Shown: positions 52,987 to 61,569 of the stretch, in pieces
Layout: each line of letters begins with the position of its first letter
How positions within the stretch are numbered: position 1 is the first letter of the stretch
From: Rhodobacter capsulatus
Lineage (GTDB): Bacteria; Pseudomonadota; Alphaproteobacteria; Rhodobacterales; Rhodobacteraceae
Reading direction: 5' to 3'
Assembly (NCBI RefSeq): GCF_005144475.1
Contig: NZ_SWJZ01000030.1
Coordinates: 1 to 64,000 of the forward strand
DNA: 64,000 nt
The notes under the pieces: model-generated
Databases searched by the model: none
What the model was told of the DNA's origin: nothing
What the model saw: only the letters and a program-made list of their open reading frames with translations
Made by a program: the position numbers and the translations under genes

Positions 52987-53508
52987 ATGCCTGTTCAGAT
53001 GGGTCGTCGACCTCTCCTTGTCGGTCTTGTAGCGGGCTTCATTGCGGGGCCCGCCCAGGCGCGGCCGCCTTTCCGGCTGCGAAAGGACCCGCAGCCTCTG
53101 CTTTCCCCGCCTATCCAGGATGAAGCAGGAACCACCAGGGTTCTTGGGGACTTTGCCGGGCGTGTGATCCTTCTGAACATCTGGGCGACTTGGTGCCCGC
53201 CATGCCGGGAAGAGATGCCAGCACTCGACCGTTTGGAAGGGCTGCTTGGAGGCCCGGATTTTGCCGTACTACCCCTTTGCATCGACGAAGGCGGGATCGA
53301 AAGGGGCCGACGTTTCTATGATGAAGTCGGACTTGTAAACCTGCCGCTTTACTGGGCGGAACCGTTGCGGGTTCAACTGGCACTCGCCTTCATCGGACTG
53401 CCAACGACGCTTCTGATCGACCGCGAAACGCGTGAAATCGGGCGGCTTCAGGGCCCCTTCGACTGGGGAAGCGACGAGGCTGTCCGTCAGATATCGGATC
53501 TGCTTTGA
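52987..53508 (+). CDS. TlpA-like thioredoxin-fold protein
   Basis: 173 residues: signal segment (about 8-25), then NIWATWCPPCREEMPALDRLE with the WCPPC active site (about residue 73) and the cis-Pro loop FIGLPTTLLIDRE. TlpA-like proteins reduce SCO and other cuproprotein Cys in the periplasm, which suits the SCO genes that follow on the opposite strand. GAAGGG precedes the ATG at 52987, 59 bases after the oxidase gene. Confidence 0.82.
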   Translation: MPVQMGRRPLLVGLVAGFIAGPAQARPPFRLRKDPQPLLSPPIQDEAGTTRVLGDFAGRVILLNIWATWCPPCREEMPALDRLEGLLGGPDFAVLPLCIDEGGIERGRRFYDEVGLVNLPLYWAEPLRVQLALAFIGLPTTLLIDRETREIGRLQGPFDWGSDEAVRQISDLL

Positions 53509-53568
53509 TCGGTCGCCATTCCCTTGATTAAATCCCTGCCTAGCCCGTTGAGTTCGGAAATGGACAGA

Positions 53569-54045
53569 TCAGGCTGCCTGATAGCTGGTGAAGATTTCGA
53601 GACTTCCATCCCGGCCAACCAGCAGGACGTCATAGGCGTCCCGACTGTCTTCTGATCCCATGCCGGGGGAGCCGTAAGGCATGCCGGGCACGGCAAGACC
53701 AACTGCATCAGGACGCTCGTCGAGCAGCCTGCGGATATCGGCAGCCGGGACATGGCCTTCGAGAGCATAGCCGTCAACGGTCCCCGTGTGGCAGGAAAAT
53801 GCCTTTGCTGGAATGCCCTGGTCCATCTTGAAGCGGATCAGCAACGTTCCCATCGACACCTCATCCGTAACCGTGAAGCCTTGCTCCCGCAGATAGTCGA
53901 CCCATGCTTCACAGCACTCGCAGCCACGCCCCTTGACGACATGGATTGGCGGTTCTTCCTCTGCCTGAGCTTTGGCGGCAGGGGTTACGGCAAAGGCTGT
54001 TGCTGCAAGGATGACCTCGCGGCGGCCGATACGAAATTCAGTCAT
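53569..54045 (-). CDS. DUF411 metal-binding protein, copy 2
   Basis: 158 residues. RRREVILAATAFAV-like signal (written IGRREVILAATAFAV), then HVVKGRGCECCEAWVDYL, FSCHTGTVDGYALEGHVPAADIRRLL and GLAVPGMPYGSPGMG. Same residues as copy 1 at 49677. Last gene of the minus-strand lnt-sco-M23 operon, overlapping the M23 stop/start as ATGA. Probably a periplasmic copper carrier. Confidence 0.8.
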   Translation of the reverse strand: MTEFRIGRREVILAATAFAVTPAAKAQAEEEPPIHVVKGRGCECCEAWVDYLREQGFTVTDEVSMGTLLIRFKMDQGIPAKAFSCHTGTVDGYALEGHVPAADIRRLLDERPDAVGLAVPGMPYGSPGMGSEDSRDAYDVLLVGRDGSLEIFTSYQAA

Positions 54046-55205
54046 CCGCGTTCTCCGTCAGTTCCTGAAATGAAGCCAGTTTCGCTGCGCCAAGTGGCGA
54101 GCGCATTAAGATCATCTGCCGAAGCAATCTCCTGTTCCGGCAAGGCGTCCTGGTCTTTAGGATCGACCGGTCTGCCGTCGACACGAACTTCGTAGTGAAG
54201 GTTGGGGCCGCTCACGAGCCCTGTCGCGCCGACCGCGCCAATCTTGTCTCCCGCCTTGACCCGCGACCCCACGCGAACTTCTTCGGCAATTTCGGACAGA
54301 TGTGCATATCGCGTGACCACCCCACCGCCGTGATCGATGTCGATCGTGGTGCCGTAGCCACGGATCGTACCCGCAAAGGTCACCCGCCCGGCGCCGGTCG
54401 CCGAGACTTCGGTTCCCACGGGTGCCGCGTAATCAATCCCGGTATGCATGCGAACCCCACCCAACACGGGATGGTCCCGGCGCCCAAAGACGGACGACAG
54501 TCGTGCACCAAGGATGGGTGCCGCTGAACGCTGCACGGCTTCGCCATCTTCAAAGACGATGACCGGGCCGGCGGCTTCGGTCGCAACGAGTTCGAGGACG
54601 CGATCAGTAAGCTCCAGCCGAGCGTAACTCAGGCGCGGCTCTCCCGCGATGGTGCCATCGGGAAGCTGATCTTCCTGCCAGACCAGCGCGAAGGTCTCTC
54701 CACCTTTGAGGTCGCGCCTGAAATCGACCTGGCCCGCAAGAAGTGCAGTAAGGTCAACTGCGAAGCGTTCCGGTGCATTTCGCGCCATCAAGGCGTCGTA
54801 AAGGGTTCCGTCGAGGGTCAAGGTCTCCCGCCGGTCCGTCTCACGAACCGGTGGGTCAAGCCGTCGTGCCGCGATCGGCCCGTCGAAGGTGAGAGCGATC
54901 TCTACACCATCTTCCACGAAGAGCGACAGGCGTGTCAGCGATGATGGATCTCCGGACGCCGCAGTCCATTCGACCCGGTGACCAGGTCGCAGGTCGGTCA
55001 GGTCATAGACTCCCGAAAGTGCCAATGCGGCTTCTGCCCGGATCGTCAAGGGGACTCCTGAGTGACCAAGGACACTGTCCAAGGTGTCACCGGGTTCGAT
55101 TGTGGCTTCGAACGCCATGGGCAAATGCGCCGTCGGAGGATCGGCCACTGCCTGGAGCGGGGCGAATGACGCGAGAGCAAGGATCAGAAATGCGGGGCGG
55201 ATCAT
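54042..55205 (-). CDS. M23-family peptidoglycan endopeptidase
   Basis: 387 residues. Signal peptide (about 1-22), a LysM-like or OapA-like front (FEATIEPGDTLDSVLGHSG), a middle domain, and the LytM catalytic domain near the C terminus: GRRDHPVLGGVRMHTGIDYAAP (HxxxD) and GPNLHYEVR (HxH-type, with LHYEV). These zinc enzymes cut peptide bridges in peptidoglycan. The start at 55205 is set by the signal peptide. Coupled to the DUF411 gene below and 16 bases after an SCO gene, a surprising place for a wall hydrolase. Confidence 0.82.
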   Translation of the reverse strand: MIRPAFLILALASFAPLQAVADPPTAHLPMAFEATIEPGDTLDSVLGHSGVPLTIRAEAALALSGVYDLTDLRPGHRVEWTAASGDPSSLTRLSLFVEDGVEIALTFDGPIAARRLDPPVRETDRRETLTLDGTLYDALMARNAPERFAVDLTALLAGQVDFRRDLKGGETFALVWQEDQLPDGTIAGEPRLSYARLELTDRVLELVATEAAGPVIVFEDGEAVQRSAAPILGARLSSVFGRRDHPVLGGVRMHTGIDYAAPVGTEVSATGAGRVTFAGTIRGYGTTIDIDHGGGVVTRYAHLSEIAEEVRVGSRVKAGDKIGAVGATGLVSGPNLHYEVRVDGRPVDPKDQDALPEQEIASADDLNALATWRSETGFISGTDGERG

Positions 55206-55221
55206 CTGGCAGAATGACCTT

Positions 55222-55824
55222 TCAACTGAGGGTTCGGCGGATTTTGGGAACGGCGAAGCGCCGGTCCTCGTGAAAGTCGATGATGCTGGTGAAGCGCCCA
55301 TCGGAATGGAACAGGAACACACCGGCGGTATGGTCCATCGTGTAGTCACCGGCATCCTTGGCGACGCGGCGATAGGTTGCGCGAAAATCTGCGGCGGCCT
55401 GCGCGACCTCGTCAGCAGATCCCGTAAGCCCCAGGATGCGTGGATCGAAATTGCCGACGTAGTCGGCAAGGACGTCTGGCGTATCCCGCTCCGGATCGAC
55501 CGAAATCAACGCGACAATCATGCGATCGGCGTCGGCACCCAGTTCTTCGAGCCAGAGCGATATGTCGCTCAATGTGGTCGGGCAGACGTCCGGGCACCAG
55601 GTGAAGCCGAAAAGCACCATGGCCGGGCGGCCAGCCCAGTCTTTCGGTCGGACGGATCGGCCACGGTGATCGGTCAATGTCCAGGACATCTCGCCAATTG
55701 GCAAGGGCAGGCGCTCGCTGCGGGTTGGCTGCTTGCGCGTGCGATAGGCGCCGACGCCCAGCATGAAGGCGACGGCTCCGACTGCCCCTCCAGCACCGAG
55801 GATTATTGCCCTGCGTCGGCGCAA
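55222..55824 (-). CDS. SCO1/SenC-type copper chaperone, copy 1
   Basis: 200 residues, N-terminal anchor (about 6-25). The SCO motif FTWCPDVCPTTL (CxxxC, about residue 77) and the distant His in YTMDHTAGVFLF are present, the three Cu ligands. SCO proteins load the CuA site of cytochrome oxidase or protect against copper stress. Start codon TTG (55824-55822) with GGAGG upstream, overlapping the end of the PCuAC gene by 22 bases. Confidence 0.88.
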   Translation of the reverse strand: MRRRRAIILGAGGAVGAVAFMLGVGAYRTRKQPTRSERLPLPIGEMSWTLTDHRGRSVRPKDWAGRPAMVLFGFTWCPDVCPTTLSDISLWLEELGADADRMIVALISVDPERDTPDVLADYVGNFDPRILGLTGSADEVAQAAADFRATYRRVAKDAGDYTMDHTAGVFLFHSDGRFTSIIDFHEDRRFAVPKIRRTLS

Positions 55825-56276
55825 TCCGGACCCTCCGCACGCAAGGACAGGACGTCGACGTTCACGGTAACCTCACCGGCCTTTTCGAAGGACAGGGTAA
55901 CCGGGAAGCTGTCGCCCTCCTTGAGGGCGGTGGTCAGCCCCATCAGCATGCCGTGATATCCCCCCGGAGAAAGCTGCACGCTCTGGCCGGCCGGCACAGG
56001 GACGGACATCGCATGCGGCATCGATGCGATGCCATCCTGAACAACAGTCTCGTGCAGCATCGGCATAGCGGCTGCAGGCGTCGCGATGCCCAACAGCGCG
56101 TCGTCGGTCGATCCGGTGTTCGTGATCTCCACATAGAAGACGCCGGGACGCCCCGCGCCGATTGTCGCCTTGGACCAGGCGTGCTCAACCGTCAGATCGC
56201 CGATGGTCACGGTCTCGCAGGCCATCGCTGCAGATGCAGAGATGATCAGCGCTGCAGCAAGAAGAAAGTGTTTCAT
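55803..56276 (-). CDS. PCuAC-type periplasmic copper chaperone
   Basis: 157 residues. Signal peptide (about 1-19), then the PCuAC motif: PMLHETVV and IASMPHAM, and GGYHGMLMGL, giving the H-x10-M-x21-H-x-M type ligand set. These proteins carry Cu(I) to SCO and cytochrome oxidase. It sits between two SCO genes in the same operon. The tail has an extra Cys (DCADAGQ). Confidence 0.88.
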   Translation of the reverse strand: MKHFLLAAALIISASAAMACETVTIGDLTVEHAWSKATIGAGRPGVFYVEITNTGSTDDALLGIATPAAAMPMLHETVVQDGIASMPHAMSVPVPAGQSVQLSPGGYHGMLMGLTTALKEGDSFPVTLSFEKAGEVTVNVDVLSLRAEGPDCADAGQ

Positions 56277-56279
56277 GGC

Positions 56280-56873
56280 TCAAAGTCTCGATTGAAGGTC
56301 GGAAAGGATTTCGGCCGCCGGTGTGCCGTAGGTGAATTGACGCAGCCACGCGCCATCCGGGCCGATGAGATAGAGGCCGGGATTGTGCGCCATCGTGTAC
56401 CCGTCTTGCGAAGCGGAATCGGCCTCCCGCTCATAGAAGATCTTGAAGCTTGCGGCCGCAGCCTGCGTTTCGGCCTCGCTGCCGGCCAAGCCGAGGATCG
56501 CAGGATGGAAGGCTTTGGTATAATCAGCCAGCCCAAGCCGTCTGTCCCGTTCAGGATCGATCGAGATGAAGATCGGCTGCACCGATCCCGCGTCCGATCC
56601 AAGGTCATCCATAACCTGCGCAACTTCGGAGAGCGTGGTTGGACACACATCCGGACAGCTTGTGAAGCCGAAGAACACCAAAAGGAATTTTCCGCGGAAT
56701 TCGTCCGTCGTGCGGACGCGACCTTCGCTGTCAGCAAGCGCGAAGATGGGCGTGAAGGCAGACGCTGCGGCTTGGGTGTCGTCCGCTGCCGGCCACCACC
56801 GCACTGCCGCGAAAGCGAAAGCCGCCGCCGTGGCGGCGACCCAAAGGATGATCTGAAACGAACGAAGACGCAT
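56280..56873 (-). CDS. SCO1/SenC-type copper chaperone, copy 2
   Basis: 197 residues. Anchor (about 8-27), FTSCPDVCPTTL (about residue 72), and the His in YTMAHNPGLYLI. Only about one-third identical to copy 1 by eye, so the two are old paralogues rather than a fresh duplication. ATG at 56873. First of the SCO-PCuAC-SCO trio; four bases before PCuAC. Confidence 0.88.
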   Translation of the reverse strand: MRLRSFQIILWVAATAAAFAFAAVRWWPAADDTQAAASAFTPIFALADSEGRVRTTDEFRGKFLLVFFGFTSCPDVCPTTLSEVAQVMDDLGSDAGSVQPIFISIDPERDRRLGLADYTKAFHPAILGLAGSEAETQAAAASFKIFYEREADSASQDGYTMAHNPGLYLIGPDGAWLRQFTYGTPAAEILSDLQSRL

Positions 56874-56977
56874 GAACAGTCCAGACGATGAGAACAGCGC
56901 GCGGTCTAGAACCTCGAGCAACTAGAGGTTCAACCGACAAAAAGGTGATGAGTTCAGCACCGGCGAGGTTTCGCCGA

Positions 56978-57151
56978 TCAGGCCGCCCCAAGAAATCTGG
57001 CGAGGGCAATGCCGAGGAGGGTGCCGAACAGCCCGAAAGCGATGCCGAAGCCTGCGCCATACTGCAGGCGGTCAAGCGTCTTGCCGCCGCGTTTTTGGGC
57101 GAGATAGTAGCCACACAGGAATCCGACGATCCCGAAAACTGGTCCGATCAT
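56978..57151 (-). CDS. Small two-span membrane protein
   Basis: 57 residues starting MIGPVFGIVGFLCG, with two hydrophobic segments (about 1-16 and 32-54) around a basic loop (AQKRGGKTLDRLQYG). The ATG overlaps the lnt stop (ATGA), so it is coupled to lnt. The glycine-rich spans resemble small inner-membrane proteins of unknown use. Not recognised further. Confidence 0.6.
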   Translation of the reverse strand: MIGPVFGIVGFLCGYYLAQKRGGKTLDRLQYGAGFGIAFGLFGTLLGIALARFLGAA

Positions 57152-58710
57152 TTCTGGCTTCCTTTCACCACAGTCATTTCGCGCCAAACCCAGAAAGCGA
57201 AAACCCCCCAAGAGCCGAGTGCAAGAAGAAGCACGGACCAGTCGCCAAGACGGGCGTAAGGGGTCGGTGGTAGAGGCCTCGGCAAACGCATGTCGATTAC
57301 GCCAGAAGTCTCGATGTCCAGGATCGCCTGTGTTTTGCCGTAGGCATCGACCACTGCAGAAATTCCAGTATTTGCGGCCCGCACGAGAGGTAGCCCCTCT
57401 TCGATGGCCCGCATCCGAGCTGACGCCAGATGTTGCTTTGGACCAATGGAGGTGCCGAACCAGGCGTCGTTGGTCGCATTGAAGATCCAGTCCGGTCGGA
57501 TGGCATCATCGACAACATGGCTGGGAAAGATGATCTCGTAGCAGATCGCGATGCCCGCATAGGGATGTGGGCCAAATGCAAGGGTGCGGGGACCCGGACC
57601 GGGGAGGAAATCACCTAGAGATTCGACCAATCGCTGAAATGGCAGGACACTCCGCCACGGCACATATTCGCCAAAGGGAACAAGGTGATGCTTTGCGTAG
57701 CGCGTCAGGACGGAACCGTCCGGCGCAATGGCGAGCACAGCGTTTCGGTACACCGTCCCGTCAGCGGTGACCTCCCGCTCAGGACTGCCAGCCAATAGGA
57801 CGGCAGTATTCGGCAAGAGCCACCCAAGCATGACGCGGGCCCCAGTGTCCTCGGCGAGAAACCCTGGCCATGCAGTTTCTGGCCAAAGCAGGATATCGTA
57901 GTCGCCGGGGCGTGCAGAAAGCGAGAGAAGTCGGAGGATGTTGGCCTTCCGGGATCCTTCGTCCCATTTGGCGCTTTGCGCGATGTTCGGTTGCACGACG
58001 CGGATATGTGCGCCGCGCTCTGACGGGGGAACTGATAAAGCAAGGCGCGCAACGCCGAAACCGGCCACGGTGACCGCAATTGCGGTGGCGCTGGCGAAAC
58101 GGATGACCTGCAACCTGCGAGCAGGCGCGCGGAAAGCCAGCCCGACCAGTGCCGAACAAAGCACCAAGAGGAACCCCAGCCCATAGCTGCCGACCAGGGA
58201 GGACACTTGTGCGAGGGGCAACCAGTCGGCCAGCGTGTAGGCGGCAAGGTTCCAAGGAAACCCCGTCAGAACGTGCCCCCGGAGCCATTCAAGGCCGGTC
58301 CAGCTTGTCGCGAGCGAAAGAGCCAGCGGCAATCCGGCGCGCGCCATTCGGGCGGCAAGGGCACAGGCGGCTGCTGGAAACACTGCCAGCAGCGCCGCAA
58401 GACCGAGGACGGCAGGCAAGGCCAACCATCCGAACCGGTCCGCCTCGACCTGAAAACTCTCCGTGATCCAGAAGAGCCCGGGTATGAACTGGCCCAAGCC
58501 AAACAGATATCCCAGTCGAAATGCGACAGGCCACGGCGTGCCATGCAACATAATTGCCAGCACAGCGAAGGCGATCAGCGCAAACGGCAGGATCGAATAT
58601 GGCGGCAAGGCCAGGACAAGTATGGCGCCAGCGGCCAGGGCCATGCCCAAACTGGGCAGACCTTGGAGCAGTTTTCTGCCGGAAAAGAGATGTGCGTCTG
58701 AAATGATCAA
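57148..58710 (-). CDS. lnt: Apolipoprotein N-acyltransferase
   Basis: 520 residues: seven to eight N-terminal spans then the nitrilase-type catalytic domain with all three active residues in place: Glu in LLWPETAWPGF, Lys in YAKHHLVPFGEYVP and Cys in IAICYEIIFPS. It adds the third acyl chain to lipoproteins at the inner membrane. A chromosomal lnt is essential in most relatives, so this is likely an extra copy. First gene of the lnt-(57 aa)-SCO-PCuAC-SCO-M23-DUF411 operon, with a MerR-type promoter just upstream. Confidence 0.88.
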   Translation of the reverse strand: MIISDAHLFSGRKLLQGLPSLGMALAAGAILVLALPPYSILPFALIAFAVLAIMLHGTPWPVAFRLGYLFGLGQFIPGLFWITESFQVEADRFGWLALPAVLGLAALLAVFPAAACALAARMARAGLPLALSLATSWTGLEWLRGHVLTGFPWNLAAYTLADWLPLAQVSSLVGSYGLGFLLVLCSALVGLAFRAPARRLQVIRFASATAIAVTVAGFGVARLALSVPPSERGAHIRVVQPNIAQSAKWDEGSRKANILRLLSLSARPGDYDILLWPETAWPGFLAEDTGARVMLGWLLPNTAVLLAGSPEREVTADGTVYRNAVLAIAPDGSVLTRYAKHHLVPFGEYVPWRSVLPFQRLVESLGDFLPGPGPRTLAFGPHPYAGIAICYEIIFPSHVVDDAIRPDWIFNATNDAWFGTSIGPKQHLASARMRAIEEGLPLVRAANTGISAVVDAYGKTQAILDIETSGVIDMRLPRPLPPTPYARLGDWSVLLLALGSWGVFAFWVWREMTVVKGSQK

Positions 58711-58740
58711 TCCTGCGAAAGCCCCCGTCTTGAGACGCGA

Positions 58741-58771
58741 GGGCTAATTGCTCTAGCTACTTGAGGTGCAA
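58741..58771 (-). promoter_or_regulatory. MerR-type promoter of the lnt operon
   Basis: On the minus strand TTGCAC (58771-58766), a 19-base spacer with the dyad CTCAAGTAGCTAGAG (58765-58751), and TAGCCC (58746-58741). Start of transcription would be about 23 bases before the lnt ATG. The layout matches the promoter at 48199 part for part. Confidence 0.55.
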
Positions 58772-58975
58772 GGTATGCGTTTCTGGATCACGGCAATGTC
58801 AGAGTGTCGAGCTGTTGGTCGACTTCAAGGGACCGATCCGAAGCCTCGCACGATGAACGGCGCGGAGTTTGTCGCGCAATCGGCCCAAACCGTGCGCCGC
58901 TAACGGCTCTTTGATTTGTCCCGCTGGCAAGAGATCGTTACTCACCAATCCAAAACCTAGATTAAGGAGTGATCC

Positions 58976-59569
58976 ATGGCCGATGATCGGATCGGGCGAC
59001 GGGCCTTGATGGGCGGAGCAGTCGGGATGGCGGGTCTTGCGGCCTTACCAGCCTTGGCGCAGGACGGCACGACCGAGTTTCAGGCTCCTGTATCCGGCAG
59101 CGTGCGGAACAACGTGTCCAGCTTCCGGATGCCTCAGTGGCGGGACTATTTTGAGAATACTAAGGGCGGTGCGATTCTGGCGGACACCAAGTCACGCGCG
59201 CTGCATTATTGGTCAGAGGATCAGTCGATCTACCGGCTCTATCCCTCTTCAGTCCCTCTGTCCGAGGAACTGACACGGCTCGGGCGGACCGAAATTGTCC
59301 GCAAGGCCGTGAACCCACCGTGGCGTCCGACGGCTTCGATGTTGGAGCGCAACCCGGACTGGCCGAAGATGGTCGAAGGCGGATCCAAGGACAACCCGCT
59401 TGGTGTCCGCGGAATGTATCTGTCCTGGCCTGCCTATTTGATCCACGGCACCCATGATACCCGGAAGATAGGTCGTAGATCATCGAACGGGTGCATCGGC
59501 CTCTACAATGAGCATGTCATTGAACTCTATGATTTGGCGCAGGTTGGCACTCAGGTGCTGCTGATCTAG
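58976..59569 (+). CDS. L,D-transpeptidase (YkuD family), third copy
   Basis: 197 residues with a twin-arginine-like signal (GRRALMGGAVGMAGLAAL). Active site YLIHGTHDTRKIG and SSNGCIGLYNEHV. Closely related to the copy at 41367 (shared VRNN(V/I)S(S/A)FR, SVPLS(E/D)ELTR and RNP(D/E)WP). AAGGAG lies about 10 bases before the ATG. It stands alone, convergent with mntH; the 265 bases before it hold the lnt promoter and nothing else I recognise. Confidence 0.85.
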   Translation: MADDRIGRRALMGGAVGMAGLAALPALAQDGTTEFQAPVSGSVRNNVSSFRMPQWRDYFENTKGGAILADTKSRALHYWSEDQSIYRLYPSSVPLSEELTRLGRTEIVRKAVNPPWRPTASMLERNPDWPKMVEGGSKDNPLGVRGMYLSWPAYLIHGTHDTRKIGRRSSNGCIGLYNEHVIELYDLAQVGTQVLLI

Positions 59570-59663
59570 GTCTATGGCTTTCTGAACGCATCAGGCTGAC
59601 GTCGCCCGAAAGCTAGGCGGAAGGCGGGCTGATGTTTGCTTGCTTTCGCTAGGCCAAGTGTCC

Positions 59664-60989
59664 TCAGCCCAATAGCACGGTCGACAACAGGTTCACGTTC
59701 AGCACGATGATCACGGCGGCGATCAGCCAGCAAAGGCCGGTCAGCCAGCGGGGGGCGACCAGTTCGCCCATCTTGGCGCGGCTGGCTGTGAACATCACCA
59801 AGGGCACGATGGCGAAGGGAAGCTGGAATGACAGCACGACCTGGCTCAGGATCAGCAGTTCGCCGACGCCGCCGCTGCCGTAGAGCAGAATCACGAAGAT
59901 CGCCGGGATGATCGCAAGGCCCCGGGTGATCAGGCGTCGCGCCCAAGGGGCGATGCGCAGGTTGATGAAGCCTTCCATCACGATCTGTCCGGCCATGGTG
60001 GCGGTGACAGTGGAGTTCAGACCGGCGCACAAAAGCGCTACGCCGAACAGGACCGGCGCGAGCGACGAACCGAGCAAGGGCTCCAGCAACAGATGCGCCT
60101 TGTCAATTTCGGCTACGTCGTTTTGCCCCACGGTGTAGAAGGCTGCAGCTGCGAGGATCAGGATCGCGGCATTGATCGTCAGCGCGAACATCAGGGCGAT
60201 GGTGCTGTCCCAAGTCGCCAACCGCAGCGCCTCGCGTTTGGACGGAAGATCAAGCCCGAAGGCGCGGGTCTGTACGATGCCCGAATGCAGGTAGAGGTTA
60301 TGCGGCATGACCGTCGCGCCGATGATGCCAAGCGCGAGGTAGAGCATCGTCGGGTTGTTGAAGATGTCGCGGCTTGGGGCAAAGCCTGCGATGACTTCGC
60401 CCCAGACTGGGTCGGCCTGAGCAATCAACACGACAAAACAGGCGGCGATCAGCGCCATTAGCGATATGATCAGCGCCTCGATCCAGCGAAAGCCCTTGTT
60501 CTGCAGCCACAATATCAGGAACACGTCGGCGGCGGTGATGAAGATGCCGATCTCGAGCGGGATGCCGAAGAGGAGGTTGAGGCCGATGGCGGTGCCGATC
60601 ACTTCGGCCAGGTCTGTGGCAATGATGGCCAGTTCGGCGAAGACCCACAGCGGGACCGACATCCATTTCGGGAAGGCATCGCGGCAGGCCTGCGCCAGAT
60701 CGCGGCCCGAGGCGACCGCCAGCCGAGCGCAGAGCGATTGCAGCAGGATCGCCATGATGTTCGACAGAAGCGCGACAAACAGCAGCGTGTAGCCGAAAGC
60801 CGCGCCACCAGCGAGCGAGGTCGCCCAGTTGCCGGGGTCCATGTAGCCCACGGCCACCAGATAGCCGGGGCCGATGAAGGCGAGGAACCGACGGAAGCGG
60901 CTGGTGCCGCCATTGCCGACCGCGATGGTGCGGAAGACCTCGGAAAGCGAGGGGGCTTCGCGCTCTTGTCGCCAGGCTGGGATGGACAT
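59664..60989 (-). CDS. mntH: Nramp-family Mn2+/H+ symporter
   Basis: 441 residues, 11 spans. Nramp hallmarks: [18 protein letters not shown] (DPGN in span 1) and [14 protein letters not shown] (MPH in span 6), plus the conserved transport segment after it. It imports manganese (and some iron or cadmium) with protons. Divergent from mntR, with the likely MntR operator between. An N-terminal basic stretch precedes span 1. No other manganese genes nearby. Confidence 0.92.
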   Translation of the reverse strand: MSIPAWRQEREAPSLSEVFRTIAVGNGGTSRFRRFLAFIGPGYLVAVGYMDPGNWATSLAGGAAFGYTLLFVALLSNIMAILLQSLCARLAVASGRDLAQACRDAFPKWMSVPLWVFAELAIIATDLAEVIGTAIGLNLLFGIPLEIGIFITAADVFLILWLQNKGFRWIEALIISLMALIAACFVVLIAQADPVWGEVIAGFAPSRDIFNNPTMLYLALGIIGATVMPHNLYLHSGIVQTRAFGLDLPSKREALRLATWDSTIALMFALTINAAILILAAAAFYTVGQNDVAEIDKAHLLLEPLLGSSLAPVLFGVALLCAGLNSTVTATMAGQIVMEGFINLRIAPWARRLITRGLAIIPAIFVILLYGSGGVGELLILSQVVLSFQLPFAIVPLVMFTASRAKMGELVAPRWLTGLCWLIAAVIIVLNVNLLSTVLLG

Positions 60990-61043
60990 GGTCTATAGCG
61001 CTCCCGGGTTTCGTCACGGTCCCGACAAGACGTGGCGCATAAA

Positions 61044-61059
61044 GTTAGACAGTGCTAAC
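61044..61059. promoter_or_regulatory. Probable MntR operator
   Basis: Inverted repeat GTTAG-ACAGTG-CTAAC in the 120 bases between divergent mntH and mntR, preceded by AAA and within an AT-richer patch. Position fits repression of mntH by Mn-loaded MntR. Confidence 0.5.
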
Positions 61060-61110
61060 AATCTGCCCCTAGACTTTACTTGTCAATCCATCCCATGCGA
61101 TACTCTGCAG

Positions 61111-61563
61111 ATGACCGAGTTCGACCCTCACACCCGCACTGCGCCGCACGACGGCCCGGCAGACCCGCGCACCGAGGCGTTTCAGGGCGTGCGCGAGGCA
61201 CGGCGCAATGAATTGGCCGAGGACTATGTCGAATTGATCGCCGAACTGATCCACGAACAGGGCGAGGCGCGCCCGGTGGACATCGCCACCCGCCTTGGCG
61301 TGAAGGTGCCGACCGTCAGCAAGACCCTCGACCGGCTGGCGCGCGAGGGGCTGATCACCCGCGCAAAGTATCGGTCGGTGTTTCTGACGGACGCGGGCCG
61401 CGCGCTGGCCAAAGAATGCCGGCGTCGGCACGAGATCGTACTGCGCTTTCTGATCAGCCTTGGCCTTGACCCCGAGACGGCAGAGCGTGACGCTGAAGGC
61501 ATCGAGCATCACGTCAGCGAACGGACGCTGGCGCTGTTCGCAGCCTTTGCCAGTCGGTCCTGA
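61111..61563 (+). CDS. mntR: MntR, DtxR-family manganese regulator
   Basis: 150 residues. Winged helix with PVDIATRLGVKVPTVSKTLDRLAREGLI (in outline), then the metal and dimer part with AKECRRRHEIVLRFL, GLD-x-ETAERDAEGIEHHVSERT; Cys, His and Glu in those stretches are the usual MntR metal ligands. It represses mntH when Mn2+ is high. The start at 61111 (MTEFDP) fits the family; the N-terminal 25 residues are a variable arm. Confidence 0.85.
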   Translation: MTEFDPHTRTAPHDGPADPRTEAFQGVREARRNELAEDYVELIAELIHEQGEARPVDIATRLGVKVPTVSKTLDRLAREGLITRAKYRSVFLTDAGRALAKECRRRHEIVLRFLISLGLDPETAERDAEGIEHHVSERTLALFAAFASRS

Positions 61564-61569
61564 TCGGCC

